A stretch of 64,000 nucleotides of DNA. It comes from Marinobacterium iners (GTDB taxonomy: Bacteria > Pseudomonadota > Gammaproteobacteria > Pseudomonadales > Balneatricaceae). The stretch spans positions 744,001 to 808,000 of the forward strand of contig NZ_CP022297.1 in NCBI RefSeq assembly GCF_017310015.1, in the 5' to 3' direction. Of this stretch, positions 52,346 to 61,384 are shown piece by piece. Position 1 is the stretch's first letter, and each line of letters starts with the position of its first letter. Under the pieces are notes generated by a model. It searched no databases. It was not told the origin of the DNA and saw only the letters and a program-made list of their open reading frames with translations. Both the position numbers and the translations under genes were made by a program.

Positions 52346-54265
52346 ATGCCTGTCATTACGCTTCCGGATGCGAGTACTCGCACCTTCAATGAGCCCGTTA
52401 CCGTTCACGATGTGGCCGCCGATATCGGTACTGGCCTGGCCAAGGCTGCCCTCGCCGGCAAGATTAACGGTGAGCTGGTGGATACCAGCTATCTGATCGA
52501 AAACGATGTCAATCTGGCGATCGTCACCGCACGTGATGAAGAAGGGCTGGACGTGATTCGTCACTCCTGTGCGCATCTGATGGCGATGGCTGTACAGGAT
52601 CTGTTCCCGGGTGCTCAGGTGACCATCGGTCCGGTGATCGACGATGGTTTCTATTACGATTTTGCCTATGAGCGCCCGTTCACGCCGGAAGATCTGGAAA
52701 AGATCGAGTCGCGCATGAATCAGCTGGCCAAGGAAAATCTGCCAGTCAGCCGCTCCGTGATGTCGCGCGATGAGGCTATCAAGCTGTTTGAGCAGATGGG
52801 CGAGAAGTATAAGGTCGAGATTATCGATTCCATTCCGGGCGATCAGCCGCTCTCTTTCTACAAACAGGGCGACTTTATCGACCTGTGTCGAGGCCCGCAT
52901 GTGCCTTCAACTGGCCATATCAAGGCATTCAAGGTGATGAAGGTGGCCGGTGCCTATTGGCGCGGTGATGCCAAGAACGAGATGCTGCAGCGTATTTACG
53001 GTACCGCCTGGAGCGACAAGAAAGAGCTCAAGGCCTATCTGCACCGTCTTGAAGAGGCTGAAAAGCGTGACCACCGCAAGCTGGGCAAACAGCTGAACCT
53101 GTTTCACATGCAGGAAGAAGCACCGGGCATGGTGTTCTGGCATCCGCATGGCTGGACGCTGTATCAGCAGATCGAGCAGTACATGCGTGCCAAGCAGCGC
53201 CGTCACGGTTACCAGGAGATCAAAACACCGCAGGTGGTGGAGCGTACTCTGTGGGAAAAGTCCGGCCACTGGGGCAAGTTTCAGGAGCAGATGTTCACTA
53301 CGCACTCCGAGAGCCGTGATTTCGCCATCAAGCCGATGAACTGCCCATGCCACGTGCAGGTGTTCAACCAGGGGCTTCGTTCTTACCGCGACCTGCCGCT
53401 GCGTCTGGCCGAATTTGGCTCCTGTCACCGCAATGAACCCTCGGGCTCGTTGCATGGCATCATGCGTGTGCGCGGTTTCGTGCAGGATGATGCGCACATT
53501 TTCTGTGCCGAAAACTCGATCCAGACCGAAGTGGCAGACTTTATCGACTTCCTGCATGAGGTCTACGCTGACTTTGGCTTCAGTGACATTCTGTACAAGC
53601 TGTCCACCCGTCCGGAAGAACGCGTGGGTTCAGACGAAAGTTGGGACAAGGCGGAGAAGGCGCTGGCTGATGCATTGAACACAGCAGGACTCGACTGGGA
53701 GGAACTGCCGGGTGAGGGGGCTTTCTATGGCCCGAAAATAGAATTCTCCCTGCGTGACTGCCTTGGTCGTGTTTGGCAGTGCGGCACCATTCAGGTCGAC
53801 TTCTCCATGCCGGGACGTCTTGGCGCCCAGTTTGTTAACGAGCATGGCGAGCGTGAAACACCGGTAATGTTGCATCGTGCCATTCTTGGATCGTTTGAGC
53901 GCTTTATCGGTATTTTGATTGAGCATTATGCTGGCGCCTTGCCGTTGTGGCTGTCGCCGCTGCAGGCCGTCGTGATGAATATTACCGACAATCAAGCGGA
54001 TTATTGCCGCGATCTTGCAGAAAAACTCGAAAAATCAGGCCTGCGAGCCACTGCGGACTTGAGAAACGAGAAGATCGGCTTTAAAATCCGCGAGCGTACT
54101 CTACAAAAAGTGCCCTACCTGTTGGTAGTAGGTGACAAAGAGGTCGAGTCCGGAACCGTTGCAGTGCGTACGCGCTCCGGTGAGGATTTGGGTACGATGA
54201 CCGTCGATGCGCTGATTGAACAGCTGGTTCAGGAAACCGAGCGCAAAGGCCGTCAGGCAAAATAA
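52346..54265 (+). CDS. thrS: Threonyl-tRNA synthetase
   Basis: 639 residues from ATG 52346 (MPVITLPDAS); the frame extends upstream without conservation. TGS and editing domains occupy about 1-240 (SCAHLMAMA near 73), and the class II catalytic core follows, with MNCPCHVQVF near 331, RNEPSGSLHG motif 2 near 362 and the C-terminal anticodon-binding domain from about 530. The length matches E. coli ThrRS (642). It heads the conserved translation operon. Confidence 0.98.
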   Translation: MPVITLPDASTRTFNEPVTVHDVAADIGTGLAKAALAGKINGELVDTSYLIENDVNLAIVTARDEEGLDVIRHSCAHLMAMAVQDLFPGAQVTIGPVIDDGFYYDFAYERPFTPEDLEKIESRMNQLAKENLPVSRSVMSRDEAIKLFEQMGEKYKVEIIDSIPGDQPLSFYKQGDFIDLCRGPHVPSTGHIKAFKVMKVAGAYWRGDAKNEMLQRIYGTAWSDKKELKAYLHRLEEAEKRDHRKLGKQLNLFHMQEEAPGMVFWHPHGWTLYQQIEQYMRAKQRRHGYQEIKTPQVVERTLWEKSGHWGKFQEQMFTTHSESRDFAIKPMNCPCHVQVFNQGLRSYRDLPLRLAEFGSCHRNEPSGSLHGIMRVRGFVQDDAHIFCAENSIQTEVADFIDFLHEVYADFGFSDILYKLSTRPEERVGSDESWDKAEKALADALNTAGLDWEELPGEGAFYGPKIEFSLRDCLGRVWQCGTIQVDFSMPGRLGAQFVNEHGERETPVMLHRAILGSFERFIGILIEHYAGALPLWLSPLQAVVMNITDNQADYCRDLAEKLEKSGLRATADLRNEKIGFKIRERTLQKVPYLLVVGDKEVESGTVAVRTRSGEDLGTMTVDALIEQLVQETERKGRQAK

Positions 54266-54285
54266 AATCGTCAGGAGATATAGCT

Positions 54286-54822
54286 ATCAGGCGTGATAAC
54301 AGACGCGGGGGCCGTGCGCCTCTGCCGCCAATCAATGAAAATATCCGTGCCACCGAATGCCGTCTGATCGGCGCGGATGGAAACCAGATTGGTGTTGTTT
54401 CGATTCCAGAGGCTCTTGAGAAAGCTCAGGAAGCCGAACTTGACCTGGTTCAGATCTCGGAGTCTGATCCCATTGTCTGCAAGATCATGGACTATGGTAA
54501 GCATCAGTACGAGGCCAAGAAGAAAGCAAATGAGGCTAAGAAGAAACAGTCTCAAATGCAGGTCAAGGAAGTGAAATTCCGTCCGGGTACGGAAGAAGGG
54601 GATTATCAGGTAAAACTGCGCAACCTGATACGTTTCCTTGAAAGCGGAGACAAGGGCAAGGTTACCTTGCGCTTCCGTGGTCGTGAGATGGCTCACCAGG
54701 AGCTGGGCATGCAGCTGATGGAGCGGATCGAAAAGGATCTGACCGAAATCAGTACTGTTGAACAGCGTCCGAAAATGGAAGGTCGTCAAATGGTCATGGT
54801 GTTGGCTCCGAAAAAGAAATAG
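54286..54822 (+). CDS. infC: Translation initiation factor IF-3, apparent ATC start
   Basis: 178 residues if it starts at ATC 54286, which lies exactly 8 nt after AGGAG (54273-54277); no ATG, GTG or TTG fits before the conserved PPINENIRATECRLIG segment. IMDYGKHQYE, VKEVKFRPGTEEGDYQVK and FRGREMAHQELG are diagnostic. IF-3 discriminates against non-standard starts, and E. coli infC uses AUU for self-control, so a rare start here fits the same feedback. ATA 54280 is possible but too close to the ribosome site. Confidence 0.93.
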   Translation: MRRDNRRGGRAPLPPINENIRATECRLIGADGNQIGVVSIPEALEKAQEAELDLVQISESDPIVCKIMDYGKHQYEAKKKANEAKKKQSQMQVKEVKFRPGTEEGDYQVKLRNLIRFLESGDKGKVTLRFRGREMAHQELGMQLMERIEKDLTEISTVEQRPKMEGRQMVMVLAPKKK

Positions 54823-54832
54823 TCACCCGACT

Positions 54833-54889
54833 GCAGGACCCGCCTGCCTGAAATCTTCGGAAATCAGGTAACGGGTCCTGCTGTTTGTT
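54833..54889 (+). promoter_or_regulatory. Long stem-loop between infC and rpmI (candidate attenuator or L20 leader)
   Basis: GCAGGACCCG and CGGGTCCTGC form a perfect 10-bp outer stem enclosing a smaller CCTGA/TCAGG stem, followed by TGTTTGTT. It lies 41 bp before rpmI, where L20-dependent or attenuation control of rpmI-rplT is known in other bacteria. Confidence 0.6.
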
Positions 54890-54929
54890 CGGGTTGGCTG
54901 ACTAACAAACGAATGCGTGGAGAAAGTTA

Positions 54930-55124
54930 ATGCCTAAGATCAAAACTGTCCGCGGTGCGGCAAAGCGTTTCAAGAAAACCGCTAACGGCGTGAAGCACAA
55001 GCAGGCCTTCAAAAGCCACATTCTGACCAAGAAAAGCACCAAGCGTAAGCGTCAGCTTCGCCCAATGCTGCAGGTTCATGCTGCTGACCAGGCTCTGGTT
55101 AAGCGCATGCTGCCTTACCTCTGA
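54930..55124 (+). CDS. rpmI: 50S ribosomal protein L35
   Basis: 64 residues, strongly basic. MPKIKTVRGAAKRFKKTANG and the HILTKKSTKRKRQLR block are diagnostic. It lies between infC and rplT as in most bacteria. Confidence 0.98.
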   Translation: MPKIKTVRGAAKRFKKTANGVKHKQAFKSHILTKKSTKRKRQLRPMLQVHAADQALVKRMLPYL

Positions 55125-55165
55125 GTTTTTTCGGTCATTATTAGTTTTTATAGGAAGGAATTGCC

Positions 55166-55522
55166 ATGCCTCGCGTAAAACGTGGTGTACAGGCTCGCGC
55201 CCGTCACAAAAAGATTCTGAAACAGGCCAAAGGTTACTACGGTGCCCGCAGCCGTGTGTTCCGTGTAGCCAAACAGGCTGTCATCAAAGCTGGTCAGTAT
55301 GCGTACCGTGACCGTCGTCAGCGTAAGCGTCAGTTCCGCGCTCTGTGGATTGCACGTATCAACGCTGCTGCCCGTATCAACGGTCTGTCCTACAGCCGCT
55401 TTATTGCTGGTCTGAAAAAGGCCAACATCGAAATCGACCGTAAGGTTCTGGCTGACCTGGCTGTATACGAGCAGGGTGCCTTTACTGCGGTTGTCGAGAA
55501 AGCCAAAGCTGCACTGGCGTAA
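55166..55522 (+). CDS. rplT: 50S ribosomal protein L20
   Basis: 118 residues. MPRVKRGVQARARHKKILK, GYYGARSRVFRVAKQAV and the RINAAARINGLSYSRFI core are conserved. L20 is needed for early 50S assembly and represses its own operon in several bacteria. A terminator follows before pheS. Confidence 0.98.
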   Translation: MPRVKRGVQARARHKKILKQAKGYYGARSRVFRVAKQAVIKAGQYAYRDRRQRKRQFRALWIARINAAARINGLSYSRFIAGLKKANIEIDRKVLADLAVYEQGAFTAVVEKAKAALA

Positions 55523-55560
55523 CATACGCCCGCCTATTGGTAGGTAAATGATCGAATCGA

Positions 55561-55594
55561 ATAGGGGAAGGGTGCAAGCTCTTCCCCTATTTTT
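55561..55594 (+). terminator. Intrinsic terminator between rplT and pheS
   Basis: ATAGGGGAAG and CTTCCCCTAT form a perfect 10-bp stem with a 10-nt loop and a run of T residues, 15 bp before the pheS start. The ORF in front of it has no run of Phe codons, so the classical Phe leader-peptide attenuator of E. coli is not apparent. Confidence 0.85.
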
Positions 55595-55608
55595 GTCTGG
55601 AGCCGGAA

Positions 55609-56592
55609 ATGGAAAATCTTGAGACCCTGTTGGCGCAAGGCAAACAGGCTGTTGCTGAAACTGATACGCTGGCTGCGCTGGACGAAATCCGGGTGCAGTA
55701 TCTTGGCAAAAAAGGTGAGCTGACACAGCTGCTCAAAGGACTGGGCAAATTGTCGGCAGACGAACGTCCTGCTGCGGGTGCTCGCATCAATGAAGCCAAA
55801 GAAGCTTTGCAGGCTGAGATTACGGCGCGTCGTGATGCACTGGAAAGTGCTGCGATGGAGGCAAAATTGGCGGCGGAAACCGTTGATGTGACCCTGCCCG
55901 GTCGCAGCCAGTCCGTCGGTGGTCTGCACCCCGTGACCCGCACCCTGGAGCGTATCGAGGCCTTTTTCGGCAGTATCGGTTACAGTGTTGCAGAAGGTCC
56001 CGAGATTGAAGACGACTATCATAACTTCGAGGCGCTGAATATTCCGGCTCACCATCCGGCGCGGGCGATGCATGATACCTTCTACTTCGATGCCCACACA
56101 CTGCTGCGGACCCATACCTCGCCGGTGCAGGTGCGGACCATGGAAGCGCAACAGCCACCGATCCGCATCATCTGCCCCGGTCGCGTGTATCGCTGTGACT
56201 ACGATCAGACCCACTCGCCCATGTTCCATCAGGTGGAAGGTCTGCTGGTTGACCGCAACATCACCTTCGCCGATCTCAAGGGCACGTTGGAGCAGTTCCT
56301 GCGTGAGTTCTTTGAAGAAGACGTGAAGGTCCGCTTCCGTCCGTCCTATTTTCCGTTCACAGAGCCTTCAATCGAAGTCGATATCGACCGTGGTGACGGC
56401 AAGTGGCTGGAAGTACTCGGCTGCGGCATGGTGCATCCGAAGGTATTTGAATACTCCGGCATCGACCCGGAAGAGTTTACCGGGTTTGCGTTCGGCATGG
56501 GCGTTGAGCGTCTGGCGATGCTCCGCTACGGCGTGGACGATCTGCGTCTGTTCTTTGAAAATGATCTGCGCTTCCTCGGCCAGTTCAAGTAA
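55609..56592 (+). CDS. pheS: Phenylalanyl-tRNA synthetase alpha subunit
   Basis: 327 residues, same as E. coli PheS. An N-terminal coiled coil (1-85) is followed by the class II core, with HPVTRTLERIEAFF near 106, RTHTSPVQVRTM near 165 and GCGMVHPKV near 270 and FAFGMGVERLAMLRYG near 289. Forms the alpha2-beta2 enzyme with PheT. Confidence 0.98.
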   Translation: MENLETLLAQGKQAVAETDTLAALDEIRVQYLGKKGELTQLLKGLGKLSADERPAAGARINEAKEALQAEITARRDALESAAMEAKLAAETVDVTLPGRSQSVGGLHPVTRTLERIEAFFGSIGYSVAEGPEIEDDYHNFEALNIPAHHPARAMHDTFYFDAHTLLRTHTSPVQVRTMEAQQPPIRIICPGRVYRCDYDQTHSPMFHQVEGLLVDRNITFADLKGTLEQFLREFFEEDVKVRFRPSYFPFTEPSIEVDIDRGDGKWLEVLGCGMVHPKVFEYSGIDPEEFTGFAFGMGVERLAMLRYGVDDLRLFFENDLRFLGQFK

Positions 56593-56631
56593 GACGTCAA
56601 CGCACACCAACAGATTTTTCAGGAAAGCAGC

Positions 56632-59007
56632 ATGAAATTCAGTGAACAGTGGTTGCGCGAGCTGGTTCAGCCGCAGATCGGAACACAGGAACTGGCGGAT
56701 CAGCTGAGTCTGTCCGGCCTTGAAGTGGATGATATTGAAAGCGTTGCCGGTGATTTCAGCGGCGTCGTTGTTGGCGAAATCGTCAGTGCCGAACAGCACC
56801 CCAACGCCGACAAGCTTCAGGTATGTCAGGTCAATGACGGCGAGCAGATCGTACATGTGGTATGCGGAGCGCCGAACGCTCGTGCCGGCCTGAACACCGC
56901 GTTTGCCCGTGTCGGAGCTGTTCTGCCGGGTGACTTCAAGATCAAGAAGGCTAAACTGCGTCAGGTCGAGTCCTTTGGCATGCTCTGTGCGGAAGACGAG
57001 CTGGGGCTGTCCGAAGACCATGGCGGCATCATGGAACTGGCGGACGATGCACCGGTCGGTCAGGATATTCGTGAATTCCTGAACCTCAACGACAAGATCA
57101 TCGATGTTGATCTGACGCCGAACCGGGGCGACTGTCTCAGCATTGCCGGTATGGCACGTGAGGTTGGCGTACTGAACAAGGCAGCAGTGGCTCCGATTGA
57201 AGCAGCACCGGTTGCGCCGCAGAATGACGATCGCTTCGGTGTTGAACTGGTCCATGCTGAGGGCTGTCCGCGCTATCTGGGCCGCGTCATTCGCAATATC
57301 AACCCGGGGGTTGCTACACCGCAGTGGATGCAGGAAAAACTGCGTCGTTCCGGTGTACGCAGCATCGATCCGGTTGTGGATGTCACCAACTACGTGCTGC
57401 TGGAGCTTGGCCAGCCGATGCACGCCTTTGACCTGAGCAAGCTCGAAGGCGGCATTCGCGTGCGCCTGGCTGAGCAGGGCGAAAAGCTGCAGCTGCTGGA
57501 TGGGCAGGAGGTCGAGGTGAACGCCGACACTCTGGTGATCGCCGATGCCAGGGGCCCAGTGGCCATGGCCGGTATCATGGGCGGTGAGCCGACATCGGTT
57601 ACCGACTCGACCCGCGACATCTTCCTGGAAAGCGCCTTTTTTGCGCCGCTGGCCATTGCCGGCCGTGCCCGCAGTTACGGCCTGCATACGGATTCCTCGC
57701 ATCGCTTCGAACGTGGCGTCGACTGGCAGCTACAGCGCAAGGCGATCGAACGCGCCACCGCGCTGCTGCTGGACATCGTTGGCGGTGAGCCGGGTCCGGT
57801 GGTTGAGGCCGTATCCGAGGCTGACCTGCCCGAAGTGCAGCAGGTCCTCCTGCGTCGCAGCAAGCTGGCGGCGTTGCTGGCACTGGAAATCCCGGATGCC
57901 GAAGTTGAAGAGATTCTGAACCGCCTGGGCATGCTGCTGGTTGAAGTGAACGATGGCTGGCAGGTAACGGTGCCGAGCTATCGCTTTGATCTCACCATCG
58001 AAGTCGATCTGATTGAAGAGATTGCGCGGGTATACGGCTATAACAATCTGCCGGTCCACACGCCGACGGCACAGCTGCCGATCCCGCCGATCGCCGAAGC
58101 ACGTCTGACGTTGCAGCAACTGCGTCGTCATCTGGTTGCACGTGGCTATCAGGAGGCGATCACCTACAGCTTCATCGAAGCCGAGCTGCAAAAGGCCTTT
58201 GATGACCAGCATACGGCACTGGCGCTGGCCAACCCCATTTCGGCTGAGATGGCGGTGATGCGCACAACGCTGTGGCCGGGACTGGCCAAGGCGCTGCAGT
58301 ACAACCAACATCGCCAGCAAAGCCGCGTGCGCCTGTTTGAAACCGGTCAGCGCTTTGTGCCCAAGGCGGAAGGTCTGGTGCAGGAGAATGTCATTGCTGG
58401 TCTGATCGCGGGCAACCGTGATGCGGAAGGCTGGACAGCCGGGAAGGACAAGCTGGACTTCTTCGATGCCAAGGGGGATCTGGAATCGCTGCTGGCGCTG
58501 GGTGGTTGTGGCGAGCAGTTCAGCTTTGTGGCGGATCGCCACGTGGCACTGCATCCGGGTCAGGCTGCCCGCATTGAGCGAAATGGCGAGGCGGTGGGCT
58601 TCCTGGGAGCCCTGCATCCGTCACTGGTGAAGAAATTGGACCTGAACGGCCCCGTCTATCTGTTTGAAGTCACGCTGGATGCGGTGACCGGTGGCAAGCT
58701 GCCCCGTTTCAGCTCACTGTCAAAGTTCCCCGAGTCACGCCGTGATCTGGCTCTGCTCGTGGACCAGGCAACCGCATTTGCCGACATCCGCAATACAGCG
58801 ACCGAAGCAGCTGGCGAGTTCATCAAGCAGGTGACACTGTTTGACGTCTACCAGGGCCAAGGTATTGAACCGGGACGAAAAAGTCTGGCACTGGGCTTGA
58901 CCTGGCAGCACCCATCGCGCACTCTTAATGACGAAGAGATCAACAGTGCGGTAAGTGCCGTTGTATCCGCACTCCGCGATCGTTGTGCTGCAACGTTACG
59001 AGAGTAA
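56632..59007 (+). CDS. pheT: Phenylalanyl-tRNA synthetase beta subunit
   Basis: 791 residues, normal length. The EMAP-like tRNA-binding domain (about 40-150), B3/B4 editing domain (about 210-380), B5 and a C-terminal ferredoxin-fold anticodon domain (about 695-790; FPESRRDLALLVD) are all present. It lies 39 bp after pheS and 16 bp before ihfA. Confidence 0.98.
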   Translation: MKFSEQWLRELVQPQIGTQELADQLSLSGLEVDDIESVAGDFSGVVVGEIVSAEQHPNADKLQVCQVNDGEQIVHVVCGAPNARAGLNTAFARVGAVLPGDFKIKKAKLRQVESFGMLCAEDELGLSEDHGGIMELADDAPVGQDIREFLNLNDKIIDVDLTPNRGDCLSIAGMAREVGVLNKAAVAPIEAAPVAPQNDDRFGVELVHAEGCPRYLGRVIRNINPGVATPQWMQEKLRRSGVRSIDPVVDVTNYVLLELGQPMHAFDLSKLEGGIRVRLAEQGEKLQLLDGQEVEVNADTLVIADARGPVAMAGIMGGEPTSVTDSTRDIFLESAFFAPLAIAGRARSYGLHTDSSHRFERGVDWQLQRKAIERATALLLDIVGGEPGPVVEAVSEADLPEVQQVLLRRSKLAALLALEIPDAEVEEILNRLGMLLVEVNDGWQVTVPSYRFDLTIEVDLIEEIARVYGYNNLPVHTPTAQLPIPPIAEARLTLQQLRRHLVARGYQEAITYSFIEAELQKAFDDQHTALALANPISAEMAVMRTTLWPGLAKALQYNQHRQQSRVRLFETGQRFVPKAEGLVQENVIAGLIAGNRDAEGWTAGKDKLDFFDAKGDLESLLALGGCGEQFSFVADRHVALHPGQAARIERNGEAVGFLGALHPSLVKKLDLNGPVYLFEVTLDAVTGGKLPRFSSLSKFPESRRDLALLVDQATAFADIRNTATEAAGEFIKQVTLFDVYQGQGIEPGRKSLALGLTWQHPSRTLNDEEINSAVSAVVSALRDRCAATLRE

Positions 59008-59023
59008 ACACAGGGTGACCGAC

Positions 59024-59335
59024 ATGAGCTCGTTGACCAAAGCTGACATGGCCGAACGCCTCTATGAGGAGCTGGGCCTGAACAAACGCGAAGCCAAGGA
59101 TATGGTGGACTCGTTTTTCGATGAGATCCGTACCAGTCTGGCGCACAACGAGCAGGTAAAACTCTCCGGCTTCGGCAATTTTGATCTGCGTGACAAGCGT
59201 GAGCGCCCAGGTCGAAATCCGAAAACCGGGGAGGAAGTCCCCATCTCTGCCCGCCGGGTGGTCACATTCCGCCCGGGGCAGAAACTCAAGGAGCGCGTGG
59301 AGATCCATGCCGGAAACCAGCCAGACAGCGTCTGA
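59024..59335 (+). CDS. ihfA: Integration host factor alpha subunit
   Basis: 103 residues from ATG 59024. LTKADMAERLYEELGLNKREAKDMVDSFF and the DNA-intercalating arm with GRNPKTGEEVPI match IHF-alpha rather than HU. IHF bends DNA sharply at WATCARNNNNTTR sites. The frame continues upstream into pheT without conservation. Confidence 0.97.
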   Translation: MSSLTKADMAERLYEELGLNKREAKDMVDSFFDEIRTSLAHNEQVKLSGFGNFDLRDKRERPGRNPKTGEEVPISARRVVTFRPGQKLKERVEIHAGNQPDSV

Positions 59336-59666
59336 ACTGGGGCCCATCCCTTCCAAACGCTATTTCACCATCGGCGAAGCCGCCGAGCTGTGTCAACTCA
59401 AGCCCCATGTACTGCGCTACTGGGAGCAGGAGTTCAAACAGGTACAGCCGGTCAAGCGCAACAACCGCCGCTATTACCAGCACAAGGACCTGTTGCTGCT
59501 GCGCCAGATCCGAAGTCTTCTGCATGAGCAGGGCTATACCATCGCCGGTGCACGCCAATGGTTGGCCGGGGAAAGTGCCGGGGATGACGCTGAGCGTTAT
59601 CGCCAGTTGCTGCGTCAGACCATTACCGAGCTGGAAGAGATCCGCGCACTGCTGAAGTCGGTTTGA
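59307..59666 (+). CDS. MerR-family regulator downstream of ihfA
   Basis: 119 residues from ATG 59307, overlapping ihfA by 29 bp with GGAG just upstream. KRYFTIGEAAELCQLKPHVLRYWEQEF is the MerR helix-turn-helix, and a coiled-coil dimer helix ends the protein (QLLRQTITELEEIRALL). The effector domain is absent and there are no Cys, so it is not a metal sensor. The pheT-ihfA-merR order is conserved in pseudomonads, where the role is unknown. Confidence 0.9.
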   Translation: MPETSQTASELGPIPSKRYFTIGEAAELCQLKPHVLRYWEQEFKQVQPVKRNNRRYYQHKDLLLLRQIRSLLHEQGYTIAGARQWLAGESAGDDAERYRQLLRQTITELEEIRALLKSV

Positions 59667-59740
59667 GTGCGCGCCTGTGTCTCCACCTTCCTTTTTCGAT
59701 GTGTATTCAACTCTGTTTCAGTCAGGCCGCCTGTGAGGTT

Positions 59741-59762
59741 GACACCCCGGCCGGGGGGTGTC
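59741..59762. terminator. Hairpin between merR-type gene and thiolase
   Basis: GACACCCC and GGGGTGTC form a perfect 8-bp stem with loop GGCCGG, in the 112-bp gap between convergent genes; TTGTC follows. Confidence 0.6.
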
Positions 59763-59778
59763 TTGTCAACGACTGCCT

Positions 59779-60963
59779 TCAGAGACGTTCAAAGATAACC
59801 GCGATGCCCTGACCGCCACCAATACACATGGTGACCAGCGCATATTGTCCTTGAGTTCGCTGCAGTTCGTGCAGCGCCTTGGTGGCAATATAGGCACCTG
59901 AACAGCCTACCGGATGACCTAGTGCAATGGCGCCACCGTTGGGGTTGGTCTTGGCAAGATCCAGTTCAAGCCCTTTGGCTACCGCCAGCGCTTGTGCAGC
60001 AAAGGCTTCGTTGGATTCAATGACGTCCATTTGGGCCAGACTCAAGCCGGCTTTCTTGAGTGCCAGGCGTGTAGCCGGGATGGGGCCTTCGCCCATGACT
60101 TCATTGGAAACGCCCGCAACCGCGTACGAGACCAGCCTGGCCATCGGTTTGTGGCCATCCCGTGCAGCTGCCTGGGCAGACGCCAGCACCAGATAGGATG
60201 CGCCGTCGTTGATGCCTGAAGCGTTACCGGCAGTCACCGTGCCATCCTTTTTGAACGCGGGTCGCATGGCGGCCAGCGTGTCGACGGTTGTGCCGGCTTT
60301 CACATGTTCATCGGTATCGACAATCAGCTCACCCTTGCGCGTTTTGATGCTGATCGGGACGATCTGATCCTTGAAATGACCCGCCTCAATCGCTGCAACG
60401 GCGCGACGATGGGATTCAGCGGCGAATGCATCCTGCTCTTCCCGAGTGATCCCCCATTTCTCGGCCAGATTTTCTGCAGTAATTCCCATGTGGCCGACAC
60501 CGAACGGGTCACTCAGGGTTGCGACCATCATGTCGATCATGGTGCTGTCACCCATGCGTGCACCGCTGCGCAGGGCGGTCGACAGGTAGCCTGAGCGCGA
60601 CATGACTTCTACGCCACCGCCAATACCGTATTCGTAATCATCCAGCATGATGCCTTGAGCCGTGGTCACCACGGCCTGTAAACCGGAACTGCAAAGGCGG
60701 TTTACCGACATCGCCACCGAGTCCATGGGCAGCCCCGCCTGAATGGAAGCCACACGTGCAACGTAGGCAAAGCGTGAGTCAGTCGGTATGCAATGGCCTG
60801 AGGTCACGTAGCGGATCAGTTCAGGGTCTACTCCTGAACGCTCAATGGACGACTTCATTACCTGTCCGGCCAGTTCAGAAGGCTCCAGTTGGCTCAAACC
60901 ACCGCCGAAAGAGCCGATAGCCGAGCGCGCAGCGCTCAGCACGACAACGTCATTATTGTTCAT
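59779..60963 (-). CDS. Acetyl-CoA C-acyltransferase (thiolase)
   Basis: 394 residues from ATG 60963, supported by GGAG 7 nt upstream; upstream in-frame ATG 60975 is less likely. Nucleophile Cys91 (NRLCSSGLQ), NEAFAAQ near 322, His in GGAIALGHPVGCSGA near 349 and the second Cys near 382 (CIGGGQG) are complete. Thiolases either make acetoacetyl-CoA from acetyl-CoA or cleave 3-ketoacyl-CoA. It could feed HMG-CoA synthase of the mevalonate operon or polyhydroxyalkanoate synthesis, but it stands alone. Confidence 0.93.
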   Translation of the reverse strand: MNNNDVVVLSAARSAIGSFGGGLSQLEPSELAGQVMKSSIERSGVDPELIRYVTSGHCIPTDSRFAYVARVASIQAGLPMDSVAMSVNRLCSSGLQAVVTTAQGIMLDDYEYGIGGGVEVMSRSGYLSTALRSGARMGDSTMIDMMVATLSDPFGVGHMGITAENLAEKWGITREEQDAFAAESHRRAVAAIEAGHFKDQIVPISIKTRKGELIVDTDEHVKAGTTVDTLAAMRPAFKKDGTVTAGNASGINDGASYLVLASAQAAARDGHKPMARLVSYAVAGVSNEVMGEGPIPATRLALKKAGLSLAQMDVIESNEAFAAQALAVAKGLELDLAKTNPNGGAIALGHPVGCSGAYIATKALHELQRTQGQYALVTMCIGGGQGIAVIFERL

Positions 60964-61131
60964 ACATGTCTCCATTGTTCTGATTGTTTTCTCAACGGTA
61001 TATATTCCGAGGTTGGTTGTCTTGCCCTCAATCAGCGTAGACAAAAAACCATTGTGAAAGCTTTATTTTTTCAAAACCTTAAGGTAATATTCGCGTCCTC
61101 TTCGGAACTGATCAGTCAGTTCCCGCCTAGT

Positions 61132-61208
61132 CGGGGCGTAGCGCAGTCTGGTAGCGCACTTGCATGGGGTGCAAGGGGTCGCAGGTTCAAATCCTGCCGT
61201 CCCGACCA
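61132..61208 (+). tRNA. tRNA-Pro (anticodon GGG)
   Basis: 77 nt including an encoded CCA. The acceptor arms CGGGGCG/CGTCCCG pair with one G-T. The D arm lies in GCGCAGTCTGGTAGCGC, the anticodon stem is TTGCA/TGCAA with loop TGGGG giving GGG, and the T arm is CAGG TTCAAAT CCTG. pheT-ihfA-merR followed by tRNA-Pro(GGG) is a conserved pseudomonad order; here a thiolase gene is inserted before it. Confidence 0.96.
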
Positions 61209-61230
61209 TTTAAATCAAGCAGTTACATGA

Positions 61231-61252
61231 ATCGCCACGTGGCGATTTTTTT
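61231..61252 (+). terminator. Intrinsic terminator after tRNA-Pro
   Basis: ATCGCCACGTGGCGAT is a perfect 16-bp palindrome directly followed by T residues, 22 bp past the tRNA. Confidence 0.92.
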
Positions 61253-61384
61253 GTTTCTGGCTTCAAGTTGTGTTCTGGTTGCCACTCGGTTGCCATTTGC
61301 AAATCCCTATACTCTGTTAAGGCTGGTCTGCTATGTTTGCTGTGGTGGCTACACCATGACAAACGATAACAGGGAGGTTGCTCA

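Noticed and set aside
56368..57702. Minus-strand open frame of 444 codons
   Set aside because: It lies antisense to pheS and pheT, which are complete and conserved. Its translation is rich in His and Gln without domain pattern, typical of a GC-driven shadow frame.
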